IMG/VR virus record: IMGVR_UViG_3300024358_000491
Span: 1-44,489 of that record
Strand: one strand, 5' to 3'
Source of the DNA: a virus
Length of the DNA: 44,489 bases
Every line of letters starts with the position of its first letter. The stretch's first letter is position 1. Shown here piece after piece: positions 7,145-14,116 of this stretch. Below the pieces are notes generated by a model that ran no database searches, had not been told where the DNA came from, and saw only the letters and a list, made by a program, of their open reading frames with translations. The position numbers were made by a program, and so were the translations under genes.

Positions 7145-8221
7145 ATGACATATTTCCTAAAACAAGGCAATTCATATACCGTTAGCAAAAAAGAATCTCT
7201 TGATCTTCATGAGCACCTACCTGCTGGCAATTATGTTATTAAGAAAAACGAAATGACTGGTCAATTGTATCTTGAAGCAATTGATAAATTTGCAATTGGT
7301 AGCAAAGTCTACGGAGACACTATTAAACGTGCAGATCGTATTCTTAATACATTTCAAAGTCGTCCTTCTACTACCGGTGTAATGCTTACCGGAGAAAAAG
7401 GTTCTGGCAAGACCTTGCTGGCTAAGATGCTGTCTGTAAAAGGCTATGAGCAAGACATTCCTACTATTGTAATTAATGCTCCTTGGTGTGGAGATTTGTT
7501 TAATGCGTTTATTCAAAGTATTGAACAACCGTTGATTGTAATTTTTGACGAGTTTGAAAAAGTATACGACGAACAAGAGCAAGAAGCTATGCTTACACTC
7601 CTTGACGGTGTGTATCCAACTAAGAAGTTGTTCGTGCTAACCTGTAACGACAAATGGCGTGTGAATAGTCATATGCGTAATCGTCCAGGCCGTATCTTCT
7701 ATTCACTAGAGTACAAAGGTCTTGATGCAGATTTTATTCGTGAATATTGCCATGATAACCTTAAGGCTAAAGAGCATATCGAAAAGATTGTAGGTATTGC
7801 AGGAACTTTTGACGAGTTCAATTTTGACATGCTTAAAGCACTTGTTGAGGAAATGAATCGTTATAACGAAACTCCTCAAGAAGCAATGAGTATGCTTAAT
7901 ACCAAACCCGAATATGGTGACAGCTCTAGCTATACAATCAAGCTGGTCGTTAATGGCGAAGAAGTCAAAGACACTAGCTACGAGGAAAAAGAGTGGCACG
8001 GTAACCCGCTTAACAAGAGTGTTAGCGTTAGCTACAAGGTGGTTGAGCAAGAAGGTACTGATGAGGAAGTTTGGGATTGGGAAAGTGTTCGTTTTAGCCC
8101 TGCTGAACTTAAGAAAATCGATGCCAACGGCACTAAGTATGTCTTTACAAAAGACGATGGTGTGAGCTTGATCCTTACTAAGGTTAAGACCAAAGGTTAC
8201 TCTTACTGGGATGCCTTTTAA
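7145..8221 (+). CDS. AAA+ ATPase
   Basis: 358 residues from the ATG at 7145 (upstream extension overlaps the terminator). Walker A GEKGSGKT at 83-90, Walker B LIVIFDEFEK (Asp135, Glu136), sensor-1 Asn168 (LFVLTCNDK) and arginine fingers in MRNRPGRIFYS (about 178-183). The ATPase domain covers roughly 70-240; a beta-rich C-terminal region (about 260-358) is acidic and unrecognised. It is a typical phage AAA protein, perhaps an unfoldase or remodeller. It is not ClpX or ClpA (no zinc or N domain). An AATAAATA octamer overlaps its stop. Confidence 0.9.
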   Translation: MTYFLKQGNSYTVSKKESLDLHEHLPAGNYVIKKNEMTGQLYLEAIDKFAIGSKVYGDTIKRADRILNTFQSRPSTTGVMLTGEKGSGKTLLAKMLSVKGYEQDIPTIVINAPWCGDLFNAFIQSIEQPLIVIFDEFEKVYDEQEQEAMLTLLDGVYPTKKLFVLTCNDKWRVNSHMRNRPGRIFYSLEYKGLDADFIREYCHDNLKAKEHIEKIVGIAGTFDEFNFDMLKALVEEMNRYNETPQEAMSMLNTKPEYGDSSSYTIKLVVNGEEVKDTSYEEKEWHGNPLNKSVSVSYKVVEQEGTDEEVWDWESVRFSPAELKKIDANGTKYVFTKDDGVSLILTKVKTKGYSYWDAF

Positions 8222-8227
8222 TAAATA
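8220..8227 (+). promoter_or_regulatory. T4-type late promoter octamer AATAAATA
   Basis: Matches NATAAATA. It precedes an ~70-base leader (to 8302) containing hairpins AAGTCC-tggacacgc-GGACTT (8229-8249) and CAGG/CCTG, then AAAGGA before the ATG at 8303. The layout is like the zinc-ribbon gene leader. Confidence 0.5.
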
Positions 8228-8302
8228 ACAAGTCCTGGACACGCGGACTTAAAAACGAGGTGGGAGACAGGTGGAAGCCCTGCACTTTTAAAGGAAAATA
8301 AA

Positions 8303-8881
8303 ATGACAAAATAGATTGAATATGCTTGTAAGGATGTAGTGTTCCATTTTAATAAAAAACACTTAGAAGACCAAACCGTTCCCATGTGGGTCTTAAAATT
8401 TCATGGTGAAACATTGTATGTTAATCACGTAGACTGCTCAGTTCCTTGGAGTACTAAGGAAACACCTGATAATAGTCATACTAAAGGTAGCATCAAAGTC
8501 AAGGACGTATTGTTACGTGTCAATGACAACAACGAAGCTACAATCTCCACACTAACTATCTATGACAAATATCGACTTCGTAATCAGAAGTTAGGTATCA
8601 CTCGAATTATGTTCAGTCCGGGTACGGCTTTTCATAAAGCTCTCCAAAAAAATGAGTTTAAACATAGTCCGTTTAAAACTATACAAGGTCGATGTAGTAG
8701 TTCGTTTGTCATCTGTGATCTATTAAACAAAGCAGAAGTCACAATGGCTGGATTAAAGTTTATGGGGCAGTTTAGGATTGTCAAACCAAACGAGAGTTAT
8801 TTCCAAGAGTATGATGAAATTAAAGGAGATAACATTCCTGTAGACTATAGTCATCCTAGTACACCTTTTGAGTATTCATAA
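8303..8881 (+). CDS. Conserved phage hypothetical with in-frame TAG at codon 4
   Basis: An AAAGGA ribosome binding site lies 8-10 bases before ATG 8303. The frame reads M-T-K, then TAG (8312-8314), then IEYACKDVVFHFNKKHLEDQ and on to a TAA at 8881. The residues after the TAG look like the genuine N-terminus of this phage family (the WSTKETPDNSHTKGS motif follows). If the TAG is read through, the product is 192 residues. Alternatively translation starts at GTG 8339, which has a weak AAGGA before it, giving 180 residues. A tRNA that reads UAG is encoded at 5896, which favours regulated or routine read-through. A sequencing error or a dead codon remain possible. Confidence 0.75.
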
Positions 8882-8883
8882 GA

Positions 8884-8912
8884 TTGACAAATTTTTAAAA
8901 AGGCCTTAAAAT
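8884..8912 (+). promoter_or_regulatory. Sigma70-type promoter with leaderless start
   Basis: TTGACA (8884-8889), 17-base spacer, TAAAAT (8907-8912). Transcription would begin near 8919, which is the A of the next ATG, so the SGNH hydrolase mRNA is probably leaderless. No ribosome binding site is present. Confidence 0.7.
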
Positions 8913-8918
8913 AGTTAA

Positions 8919-9626
8919 ATGATATTACATGCATTTGGTGATAGTTTTGTTTCGGGGTACCAGGACGATTTTATCCATATATTAGGATACGATCCTGGTC
9001 ACGGAATGGAATTTGAAGAACGAGAAGAATATCTAAAATACAATGTAAGTTTTGCAGCATTAATTGCCAAACATCTTGGATTTAAATTTAAAAATTATGC
9101 AGAAAGAGGGAGTGGAAATTTTCCTCAGCTTGATAAATTAACAACAAGATTGCGAGCCGGAAAAATAAAATCTGGAAACATTGTATTATTTGGAATTACA
9201 ACGCCAATTCGAGATAGACTTTTTTTTGCCGAAGATGTTAAAATTCATAATGAAGAATTAAGTGGACCAATTTTAATCGATAGAGAACTAATAACATCTC
9301 AAAGATTAGACAAAGTAATTGATTCTGATTATTTTTATATTCTTTGTATATTAGAACAACTTGAAAGAATTTTTGGAATAAAAATAATTAAATTTAATCT
9401 ATTTGGAACACCTCCTCCCGTTCCTTATAATTTTATAAATTATATCAACGAAGGAACATTAATTGATATTTTAAATGATACATGGGGGCAAAAAATAAAA
9501 AATCAGTATCATACCAATATTGATGTTCCGGCGGGTTACGAAAATTTGTATACTTTGAAAAAACATCCGTCGATTGAAGGGCATAAAAAAATAGCATCTT
9601 GGTTTATTAATAATGTTAAACTATAA
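8919..9626 (+). CDS. SGNH/GDSL-type hydrolase
   Basis: 235 residues with the SGNH blocks: GDSF at 8-11 (catalytic Ser), a GSGN segment near residue 66 and HPSIEGHKKIASWF near the C-terminus (catalytic His). Related enzymes are esterases or deacetylases acting on lipids, glycans or peptidoglycan. There is no signal peptide. It is preceded by its own promoter and precedes the tmRNA. A second, smaller SGNH protein is encoded at 11414. The substrate is unknown. Confidence 0.8.
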   Translation: MILHAFGDSFVSGYQDDFIHILGYDPGHGMEFEEREEYLKYNVSFAALIAKHLGFKFKNYAERGSGNFPQLDKLTTRLRAGKIKSGNIVLFGITTPIRDRLFFAEDVKIHNEELSGPILIDRELITSQRLDKVIDSDYFYILCILEQLERIFGIKIIKFNLFGTPPPVPYNFINYINEGTLIDILNDTWGQKIKNQYHTNIDVPAGYENLYTLKKHPSIEGHKKIASWFINNVKL

Positions 9627-9639
9627 TTGTTAAATATAA

Positions 9640-9957
9640 GTTATTGCTGTATGAAGCAGATAGAAAAGTGTTCTGGACGCGGGTTCGACTCCCGCCTGGT
9701 CCACCAGAGAGAGCATTAGAGAACCGTTACTAAGGGCTTTGGCCGCGGTGTAGCAGACGTCATGCTAGTGTTCTCCCTAATGGGCCAGTCAAGGTTTCGA
9801 CAGGGCAAAGAGTAAGGAAGTGGACAGCACGGGAATGTGAAACCCGTAGGGTTGGGGGAACCCGGCCGAAGAAGCAAAAAAAGTAAACGCAAACGATACA
9901 CGTTTCGCATTAGCCGCTTAAGGCTTTGGGTAGCCATACCTCGAAACAGAAAATGGT
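9640..9957 (+). ncRNA. ssrA: Circularly permuted two-piece tmRNA
   Basis: The 3' (acceptor) piece comes first: T-arm GCGGG-TTCGACT-CCCGC (9679-9695), CTGGTCC (9696-9702), A, and encoded CCA (9704-9706). The 5' (coding) piece starts at 9782 with GGGCCAG, which pairs with CTGGTCC over 7 bp including a G3-U70 wobble, the alanine identity pair, then the GGTTTCGACAGGG D-region. The tag frame at 9889-9921 reads ANDTRFALAA then TAA, behind AAAAAAAGTAAAC, close to the E. coli tag context. A terminator follows. It rescues stalled ribosomes. Exact ends of each piece are estimated. Confidence 0.93.
9707..9781 (+). other. Intervening segment of permuted tmRNA
   Basis: Between the acceptor CCA and the coding piece. 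TTAG-AGAAC (9716-9724) pairs with GTTCT-cc-CTAA (9770-9780), closing a stem-loop that should be cut out when the two tmRNA pieces are matured. Confidence 0.75.
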
Positions 9958-9986
9958 AAAAATGGCGTCTTTTGACGCCATTTTTT
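9958..9986 (+). terminator. Intrinsic terminator of the tmRNA gene
   Basis: AAAAATGGCGTC-tttt(g)-GACGCCATTTTTT: a long perfect stem followed by a U-run, right after the coding piece of tmRNA. From 9987 to 10115 there is no ORF; it holds the leader of the outer-membrane barrel gene, with a TATATACT-like -10 near 10010 and a CAGTGTTACTACTG palindrome. Confidence 0.88.
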
Positions 9987-10115
9987 ATTGCATCTGCACA
10001 AGTAAGACTATATACTTGCTAATGATCAGTGTTACTACTGATTATTTTTCTGTCGTGTTGTTATAGGTTTAATACAAAAAGTTATCACACACGATTACAC
10101 ATAAGAGGATATTAT

Positions 10116-10670
10116 ATGAAGAAAATTGCATTAGCAACTCTGTTGGCTCTAGCTGTAGGTTCAGCTTCGGCCGTTGAAGTAAGAGTAGAAGGTCAGGACG
10201 CAGATGGCAAAAACGGTACTGCTAGTCAGAACGTTGTTGAATTAAGCGTTAAAGAATCTATCACTAAAAACTTCGCAGGAGATGTTACCTTTAAGCAATA
10301 TCGTACGGACGGTACTCACGCTCTAGCAAATCGTGTTGAAGCAGGTGTTACTGCATCAAGCACATACGGCGCATTCACACCCTACACTCGTGTAGCAATT
10401 GGTGAAAAATACGCAAGCGGAGCAGCCGGTTATGGCTATTGGTCTGCTGAACCAGGTCTTGGTGTTGCACTAGGAAGCGGTGTTACTGCTAGCCTAGGAT
10501 GGAGATACCAAAACGCATTTAGCGATAGCCAAAATGACCAAACACGTACATGGCGTGCCAAGGTAGGGTATGATGTAACTGCAAAAGATAACGTTTATGT
10601 TGGCTTTGACCAAATCCGTGGTGACAGCGAACAAAATGTTGCCAAGGTTGGTTACATTCATCGTTTCTAA
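10116..10670 (+). CDS. Small outer-membrane beta-barrel protein
   Basis: 184 residues from ATG 10116 (AAGAGGATATT before it). It has a clean signal peptide (MKKIALATLLALAVGSASA, cleavage about residue 19), then alternating beta strands with aromatic girdles and a terminal Phe (VGYIHRF) as recognised by the BAM complex. Length fits an 8-stranded barrel. Codon use is favourable, and it has a strong terminator behind, which suggests high expression. It may alter host surface or block superinfection; that is inference. Confidence 0.8.
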   Translation: MKKIALATLLALAVGSASAVEVRVEGQDADGKNGTASQNVVELSVKESITKNFAGDVTFKQYRTDGTHALANRVEAGVTASSTYGAFTPYTRVAIGEKYASGAAGYGYWSAEPGLGVALGSGVTASLGWRYQNAFSDSQNDQTRTWRAKVGYDVTAKDNVYVGFDQIRGDSEQNVAKVGYIHRF

Positions 10671-10687
10671 TTCAATTAGATTCACCC

Positions 10688-10709
10688 AAGGCCCTTCGGG
10701 GCCTTTTTT
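10688..10709 (+). terminator. Intrinsic terminator
   Basis: AAGGCCC-ttcg-GGGCCTT then TTTTT: a UUCG tetraloop hairpin closing the outer-membrane barrel gene. Confidence 0.92.
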
Positions 10710-10774
10710 AACCTATTGAATTTATTGCTTATTGATTTTTCCTATAAGCGTTATTAAAATAATTTCAGAAAAAA

Positions 10775-10799
10775 CCTATTAATTTGCTTGATTAATAGG
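10775..10799 (+). repeat. 9-bp inverted repeat upstream of ahpC
   Basis: CCTATTAAT-ttgcttg-ATTAATAGG, a perfect inverted repeat in the 160-base gap before ahpC, with no U-run after it. It is more like an operator or mRNA hairpin than a terminator. A possible TATAGT -10 lies about 15 bases downstream. Confidence 0.6.
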
Positions 10800-10871
10800 A
10801 TAATTAAATGTATAGTAAGTGCATAGGACAATATGTCTTACGTAGTTTTCAAACACAGACAAGGAGATAAA

Positions 10872-11405
10872 ATGAAAACGGTTGGTAATAAAATTGAAAA
10901 GTTTGCCGTAACAGGCGTTAACCCAGGTAAGGATGATTTCTTTACTATTACAGACGAAAGCTTCGCTGGCAAGTGGAAAGTAATTGTTTACTATCCAAAG
11001 GACTTTACATTCGTATGTCCAACTGAAATCGTTGCCTATGATAAGTTGGCAGGTGATTTCAAAGACCGTGACGCAGTATTGCTAACAGGTTCAACAGACA
11101 ATGAGTTCTGTAAACTTGCCTGGCAGAAGGCTCATCCAGATCTTGCCAAGATCACACACGTTCAGTTTGCTGACACACAACGTGGTGAGTTGTCATTGAT
11201 TGAGCAACTTGGTGTATTCTATGCTCCAGCAGGTGCCGCACTTCGTGCAACATTCATTGTTGACCCAGACAATGTTATTCAACACGTTACCGTAAACAAC
11301 TTGAACGTTGGTCGTTCACCAGAAGAAACATTGCGTATTCTTGACGCATTGCAAACTGGCGAACTATGTGCATGTAACCGTGCAGTCGGCGGCGAAACTC
11401 TTTAA
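10872..11405 (+). CDS. ahpC: Peroxiredoxin AhpC
   Basis: 177 residues from the ATG preceded by AAGGAGATAAA. Reduces peroxides. The peroxidatic cysteine is in FTFVCPTEIVAYDK (about residue 49); the resolving cysteines are in GELCACNRAVGG near the C-terminus. The two-cysteine ending resembles AhpC proteins served by AhpD rather than AhpF. An AhpD-type protein is encoded 420 bases downstream, which supports that pairing. Cytoplasmic. It adds to the SOD at 628 as an oxidative-stress defence. Confidence 0.94.
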   Translation: MKTVGNKIEKFAVTGVNPGKDDFFTITDESFAGKWKVIVYYPKDFTFVCPTEIVAYDKLAGDFKDRDAVLLTGSTDNEFCKLAWQKAHPDLAKITHVQFADTQRGELSLIEQLGVFYAPAGAALRATFIVDPDNVIQHVTVNNLNVGRSPEETLRILDALQTGELCACNRAVGGETL

Positions 11406-11413
11406 GGACTAAT

Positions 11414-11824
11414 ATGTTAGAATGTTTGATTCTAGGCGATAGCCTTGCAGTTGGTGTGGGACAAGTTCGTACAGAATGTGCGACCTATGCTAAGTCGGGT
11501 ATTAATAGTTACGACTATGTAAATCGTCATGTATTCAATACCGGCGGTAATAATGAAGCTAAAAGTATTATTATTAGCCTAGGATCAAACGATCTTAAGA
11601 ATATTAATACTTTTGAAGAGCTTGATACACTTAGACATTTAATAAAAGCAGACAGAGTCTATTGGATTATTCCTGCTATTAAAGAAGAGAAACGTCAGGC
11701 TGTTCAAAAAGTAGCTGAGAAATATAAAGATTTTGTCATTGATGCCCGGCAACATCAACTTAGTGCAGACGGTGTTCATCCAACCGGCAAAGGATATAAA
11801 TCAATAGCGGAGAAAACAAAATGA
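11414..11824 (+). CDS. Small SGNH hydrolase
   Basis: 136 residues with complete SGNH blocks: ILGDSLAVGVG (Ser10), the SLGSNDLKN block near residue 56 and DGVHPTGKGY (about 118-127) giving the catalytic Asp and His. This is at the lower size limit for the family, and it has no signal peptide. It sits between ahpC and ahpD, with its stop overlapping the ahpD start (ATGA), so it belongs to the same operon. The substrate is unknown. Confidence 0.85.
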   Translation: MLECLILGDSLAVGVGQVRTECATYAKSGINSYDYVNRHVFNTGGNNEAKSIIISLGSNDLKNINTFEELDTLRHLIKADRVYWIIPAIKEEKRQAVQKVAEKYKDFVIDARQHQLSADGVHPTGKGYKSIAEKTK

Positions 11825-12333
11825 CACAATGGGTAGACACACTTAAAGAAGGCTTACCAGAATATGCCAAGGATACAAAACTAAATCTGGACGCAGTAAT
11901 TAAACGCAGTTCGTTGCCAGTTGAAGAAGCAGAAGGTTGCGCACTAGCGGCAGCTATGTCAACAGGTAACGGAAAACTGATCTCTTACATCATGAGCAAC
12001 ATTGCTGATGAGAAAGAACGTGATGCTGCTATGACTGCTGGTTCACTAATGGCACAAAACAATGTATGGTATCCATATGTTGAAATGGTTGGCGGTGACC
12101 TGGAAGGTATTCCGCCGCAGCTAAGAATGAACGCAATTGCCAGCCATGGCGGTACAACTAAGGCTCGATTTGAAAGTTATAGTTTGGCCGCAAGCATAGT
12201 TGGTAAATGCCATTTCTGTGTCAAGGCACATTATGATACATTGAAACAAGAAGGTTATTCAGTTGACCAGCTTCGTGACATTGGCCGTATTGCTGCCGTG
12301 ATTAATAGTCTTGCTAAGGTGTTAAACGGCTGA
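11821..12333 (+). CDS. ahpD: AhpD-like alkylhydroperoxidase
   Basis: 170 residues. The signature CHFC (about residues 131-134) followed by the helix with VKAHYDTL is the CxxC...H active site of AhpD, which recycles AhpC using lipoyl proteins. The upstream helical bundle (EGCALAAAMSTGN, NAIASHGGTTK) matches the family fold and length. It shares an operon with ahpC. The electron donor is probably host dihydrolipoamide enzymes. Confidence 0.9.
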   Translation: MTQWVDTLKEGLPEYAKDTKLNLDAVIKRSSLPVEEAEGCALAAAMSTGNGKLISYIMSNIADEKERDAAMTAGSLMAQNNVWYPYVEMVGGDLEGIPPQLRMNAIASHGGTTKARFESYSLAASIVGKCHFCVKAHYDTLKQEGYSVDQLRDIGRIAAVINSLAKVLNG

Positions 12334-12374
12334 TGGCCTTTTAATGATTATCAGTATGGTTTTTATGGTGTTTC

Positions 12375-12430
12375 TATAATATAATAACGATACATACTAA
12401 TGCAGTATGTTATTACAAAGGAGAAATACT
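12375..12430 (+). promoter_or_regulatory. pqqA promoter and leader hairpin
   Basis: TATAAT at 12375-12380 in an AT-rich gap, then hairpin ACATACT-aatgc-AGTATGT (12392-12410) and an AAAGGAG ribosome binding site (12417-12423) seven bases before the pqqA ATG. Confidence 0.6.
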
Positions 12431-12502
12431 ATGTGGACAAAACCAGAAGCAGTTGAAATGCGTTACGGTTTCGAAGTTACAATGTATGTAATGAATCGAT
12501 AA
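12431..12502 (+). CDS. pqqA: PQQ precursor peptide PqqA
   Basis: A 23-residue ORF with its own promoter, a strong AAAGGAG site and a terminator immediately after. It starts MWTKPEAVEMRYG and ends FEVTMYVMNR. The E-V-T-M-Y core holds the glutamate and tyrosine that PqqE cross-links and that become pyrroloquinoline quinone; N-terminal MW-KP and the C-terminal Arg match bacterial PqqA. No pqqB, C, D or E is in the window, so it would feed host enzymes. The radical SAM gene downstream is not PqqE. The match is from memory of the family and strong for such a short peptide. Confidence 0.88.
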   Translation: MWTKPEAVEMRYGFEVTMYVMNR

Positions 12503-12513
12503 CATAGCAATTT

Positions 12514-12542
12514 AAAAATCCCGCTCAGGCGGGATTTTTTTT
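12514..12542 (+). terminator. Intrinsic terminator after pqqA
   Basis: AAAAATCCCGC-tcag-GCGGGATTTTTTTT: a 10-bp stem with a long U-run, isolating pqqA as a one-gene transcript. Confidence 0.95.
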
Positions 12543-12571
12543 GGCCGCAACAAACATATATTAAATATGGT

Positions 12572-14077
12572 ATGAGAAAAACATTTGATGTAATAATGGT
12601 AACCGATACGGCCACACACCCTAATTGGTCAAGAGGTTATGGAGCCCATAGACTTGCCAGCCATATGAGAAGTCACGGTTTTTCTGTTCTTGTGATTGAT
12701 TTTTCATCGGCAATGAATTTTGATATTTGGAAACAAATATGCAATTATGCAATTGGCGAAAATACTCAAATGATAGGGTTCTCTACAACTTGGTGGCCAT
12801 ATCGAAACCCGTTTGATAATTCTGATACTCCAAATTTTAGAAGATGTAATGTTGAGTGGCAAACAGAAACAGGCGAAAATGATGATATTGATCCTACATC
12901 ACTAACTTATCACGCAGCCACAGGAAAAGCAAAACCTTGGATTGATATAATTAAAGAAAAAAATAAAAAAATTAAAGTAGTTATAGGTGGCCCAAAAATA
13001 GACTATTACAAAGATTTTCCTGCTGATTATTTTATAAATGGATTAGGTGAAAATCAAATACTTGACTTGCTTACACAACCAAAAAGAATCTGGCCAAAAG
13101 TATTAGAGCACGATATAAACTCAAATGCAAGAGAATGGGGTTGGAGAGAAAGCACCACGGTCTACACAGACTTTGATCAAATTAAACCAAACGAAATTCT
13201 TACTTTAGAAATAGCCCGCGGTTGTAAGTTTAAATGTAGTTTTTGTTCGTTTCCTTTGATAGGACAAAAAGACATCGCTAGTTATCTCAAAACAGAAGAA
13301 ACCATTTATCAAGAAATGTTAGACAACTATAATAAATGGGGTACTACTAGATATTTTATTGCCGATGACACCTTTAATGATTCTATAGAAAAATTAGAAA
13401 TGGTAGCAAGAATTAAATCAAAATTACCTTTCGATTTAAAGATTAAAGCCTATATAAGAATTGATGTAATTGCAACACAACGAGAGCAATTAACACTTTT
13501 ACCAAAAACAGGACTGGCTTCGTGTTTTATAGGAATCGAATCGTTTCATCCAGAAGCTAGTAAATTTGCTGGTAAAGGTATGAGTGCCGATAAAAGAAAA
13601 AAAGTTTTATACGACATAAGAGATACGTGGGGTGATAGCGTGTCTTTAAATGCAGGATATATCGTTGGGTTGCCTGGCGAGGATGAAGCATTTGTTCGTG
13701 AACAAGCCAAATGGTTTATGCAAAAAGATTGTCCTATAAATTATGCAGCATCTTTTATTGGGTTAGTCATTAACCCATACCGTCCAGGATCTTATATTGC
13801 AGGCAGTGAGATTGATAGAAACCCAGAGGCATTTGGGTACACCATTCCGGACATGTCAAAACCCAATCACTGGATCAAAAATGACGGAACAGATATAACT
13901 TCTTATATGCAGGCCCAAAATTTAGCCAACGAACTTAACAGGCAAGTTTGGGCTGTCAATCGAGGCGAAGAAGATAATGTGGATTACAAGATTGCAGGCA
14001 GTATACAAGATCCAAAAAATGAATATTTCATTCCGTTGATTGAGATGCTTAAATCTCTTGACATTAACCAAAATTGA
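12572..14077 (+). CDS. B12-binding-type radical SAM protein
   Basis: 501 residues. The N-terminal part (about 1-170) resembles a cobalamin-binding Rossmann domain (IMVTDTATHPNWSRGYGAHR; KVVIGGPKIDYY), and the [4Fe-4S] motif CxxxCxxC is Cys218, Cys222 and Cys225 (ARGCKFKCSFC). The TIM-barrel half contains SCFIGIESFHPEA and NAGYIVGLPGEDE, typical of the BchE/elongator-like class. The SPASM cysteines of PqqE are absent. It is separated from pqqA by a terminator, so a PQQ role is not implied. It needs host SAM and perhaps cobalamin. Substrate unknown. Confidence 0.88.
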   Translation: MRKTFDVIMVTDTATHPNWSRGYGAHRLASHMRSHGFSVLVIDFSSAMNFDIWKQICNYAIGENTQMIGFSTTWWPYRNPFDNSDTPNFRRCNVEWQTETGENDDIDPTSLTYHAATGKAKPWIDIIKEKNKKIKVVIGGPKIDYYKDFPADYFINGLGENQILDLLTQPKRIWPKVLEHDINSNAREWGWRESTTVYTDFDQIKPNEILTLEIARGCKFKCSFCSFPLIGQKDIASYLKTEETIYQEMLDNYNKWGTTRYFIADDTFNDSIEKLEMVARIKSKLPFDLKIKAYIRIDVIATQREQLTLLPKTGLASCFIGIESFHPEASKFAGKGMSADKRKKVLYDIRDTWGDSVSLNAGYIVGLPGEDEAFVREQAKWFMQKDCPINYAASFIGLVINPYRPGSYIAGSEIDRNPEAFGYTIPDMSKPNHWIKNDGTDITSYMQAQNLANELNRQVWAVNRGEEDNVDYKIAGSIQDPKNEYFIPLIEMLKSLDINQN

Positions 14078-14086
14078 TACTATAAT
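14058..14086 (+). promoter_or_regulatory. Sigma70-type promoter inside the radical SAM gene end
   Basis: TTGACA (14058-14063), 17-base spacer, perfect TATAAT (14081-14086). It would drive the gene at 14117 with a leader of about 24 bases. Confidence 0.8.
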
Positions 14087-14116
14087 ATATTTTGTATTAA
14101 ACAAATTTGGTGAAAC

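Noticed and set aside
9716-9937. Antisense ORF of 73 codons on the minus strand
   Set aside because: It lies across both pieces of the tmRNA; RNA pairing explains the sequence.
12514-12571. Riboswitch between pqqA and the radical SAM gene
   Set aside because: The segment is a simple terminator followed by about 30 AT-rich bases.
12572-14077. Radical SAM gene as PqqE partner of pqqA
   Set aside because: It has a B12-type N-terminus and no SPASM cysteines, and a terminator separates it from pqqA.
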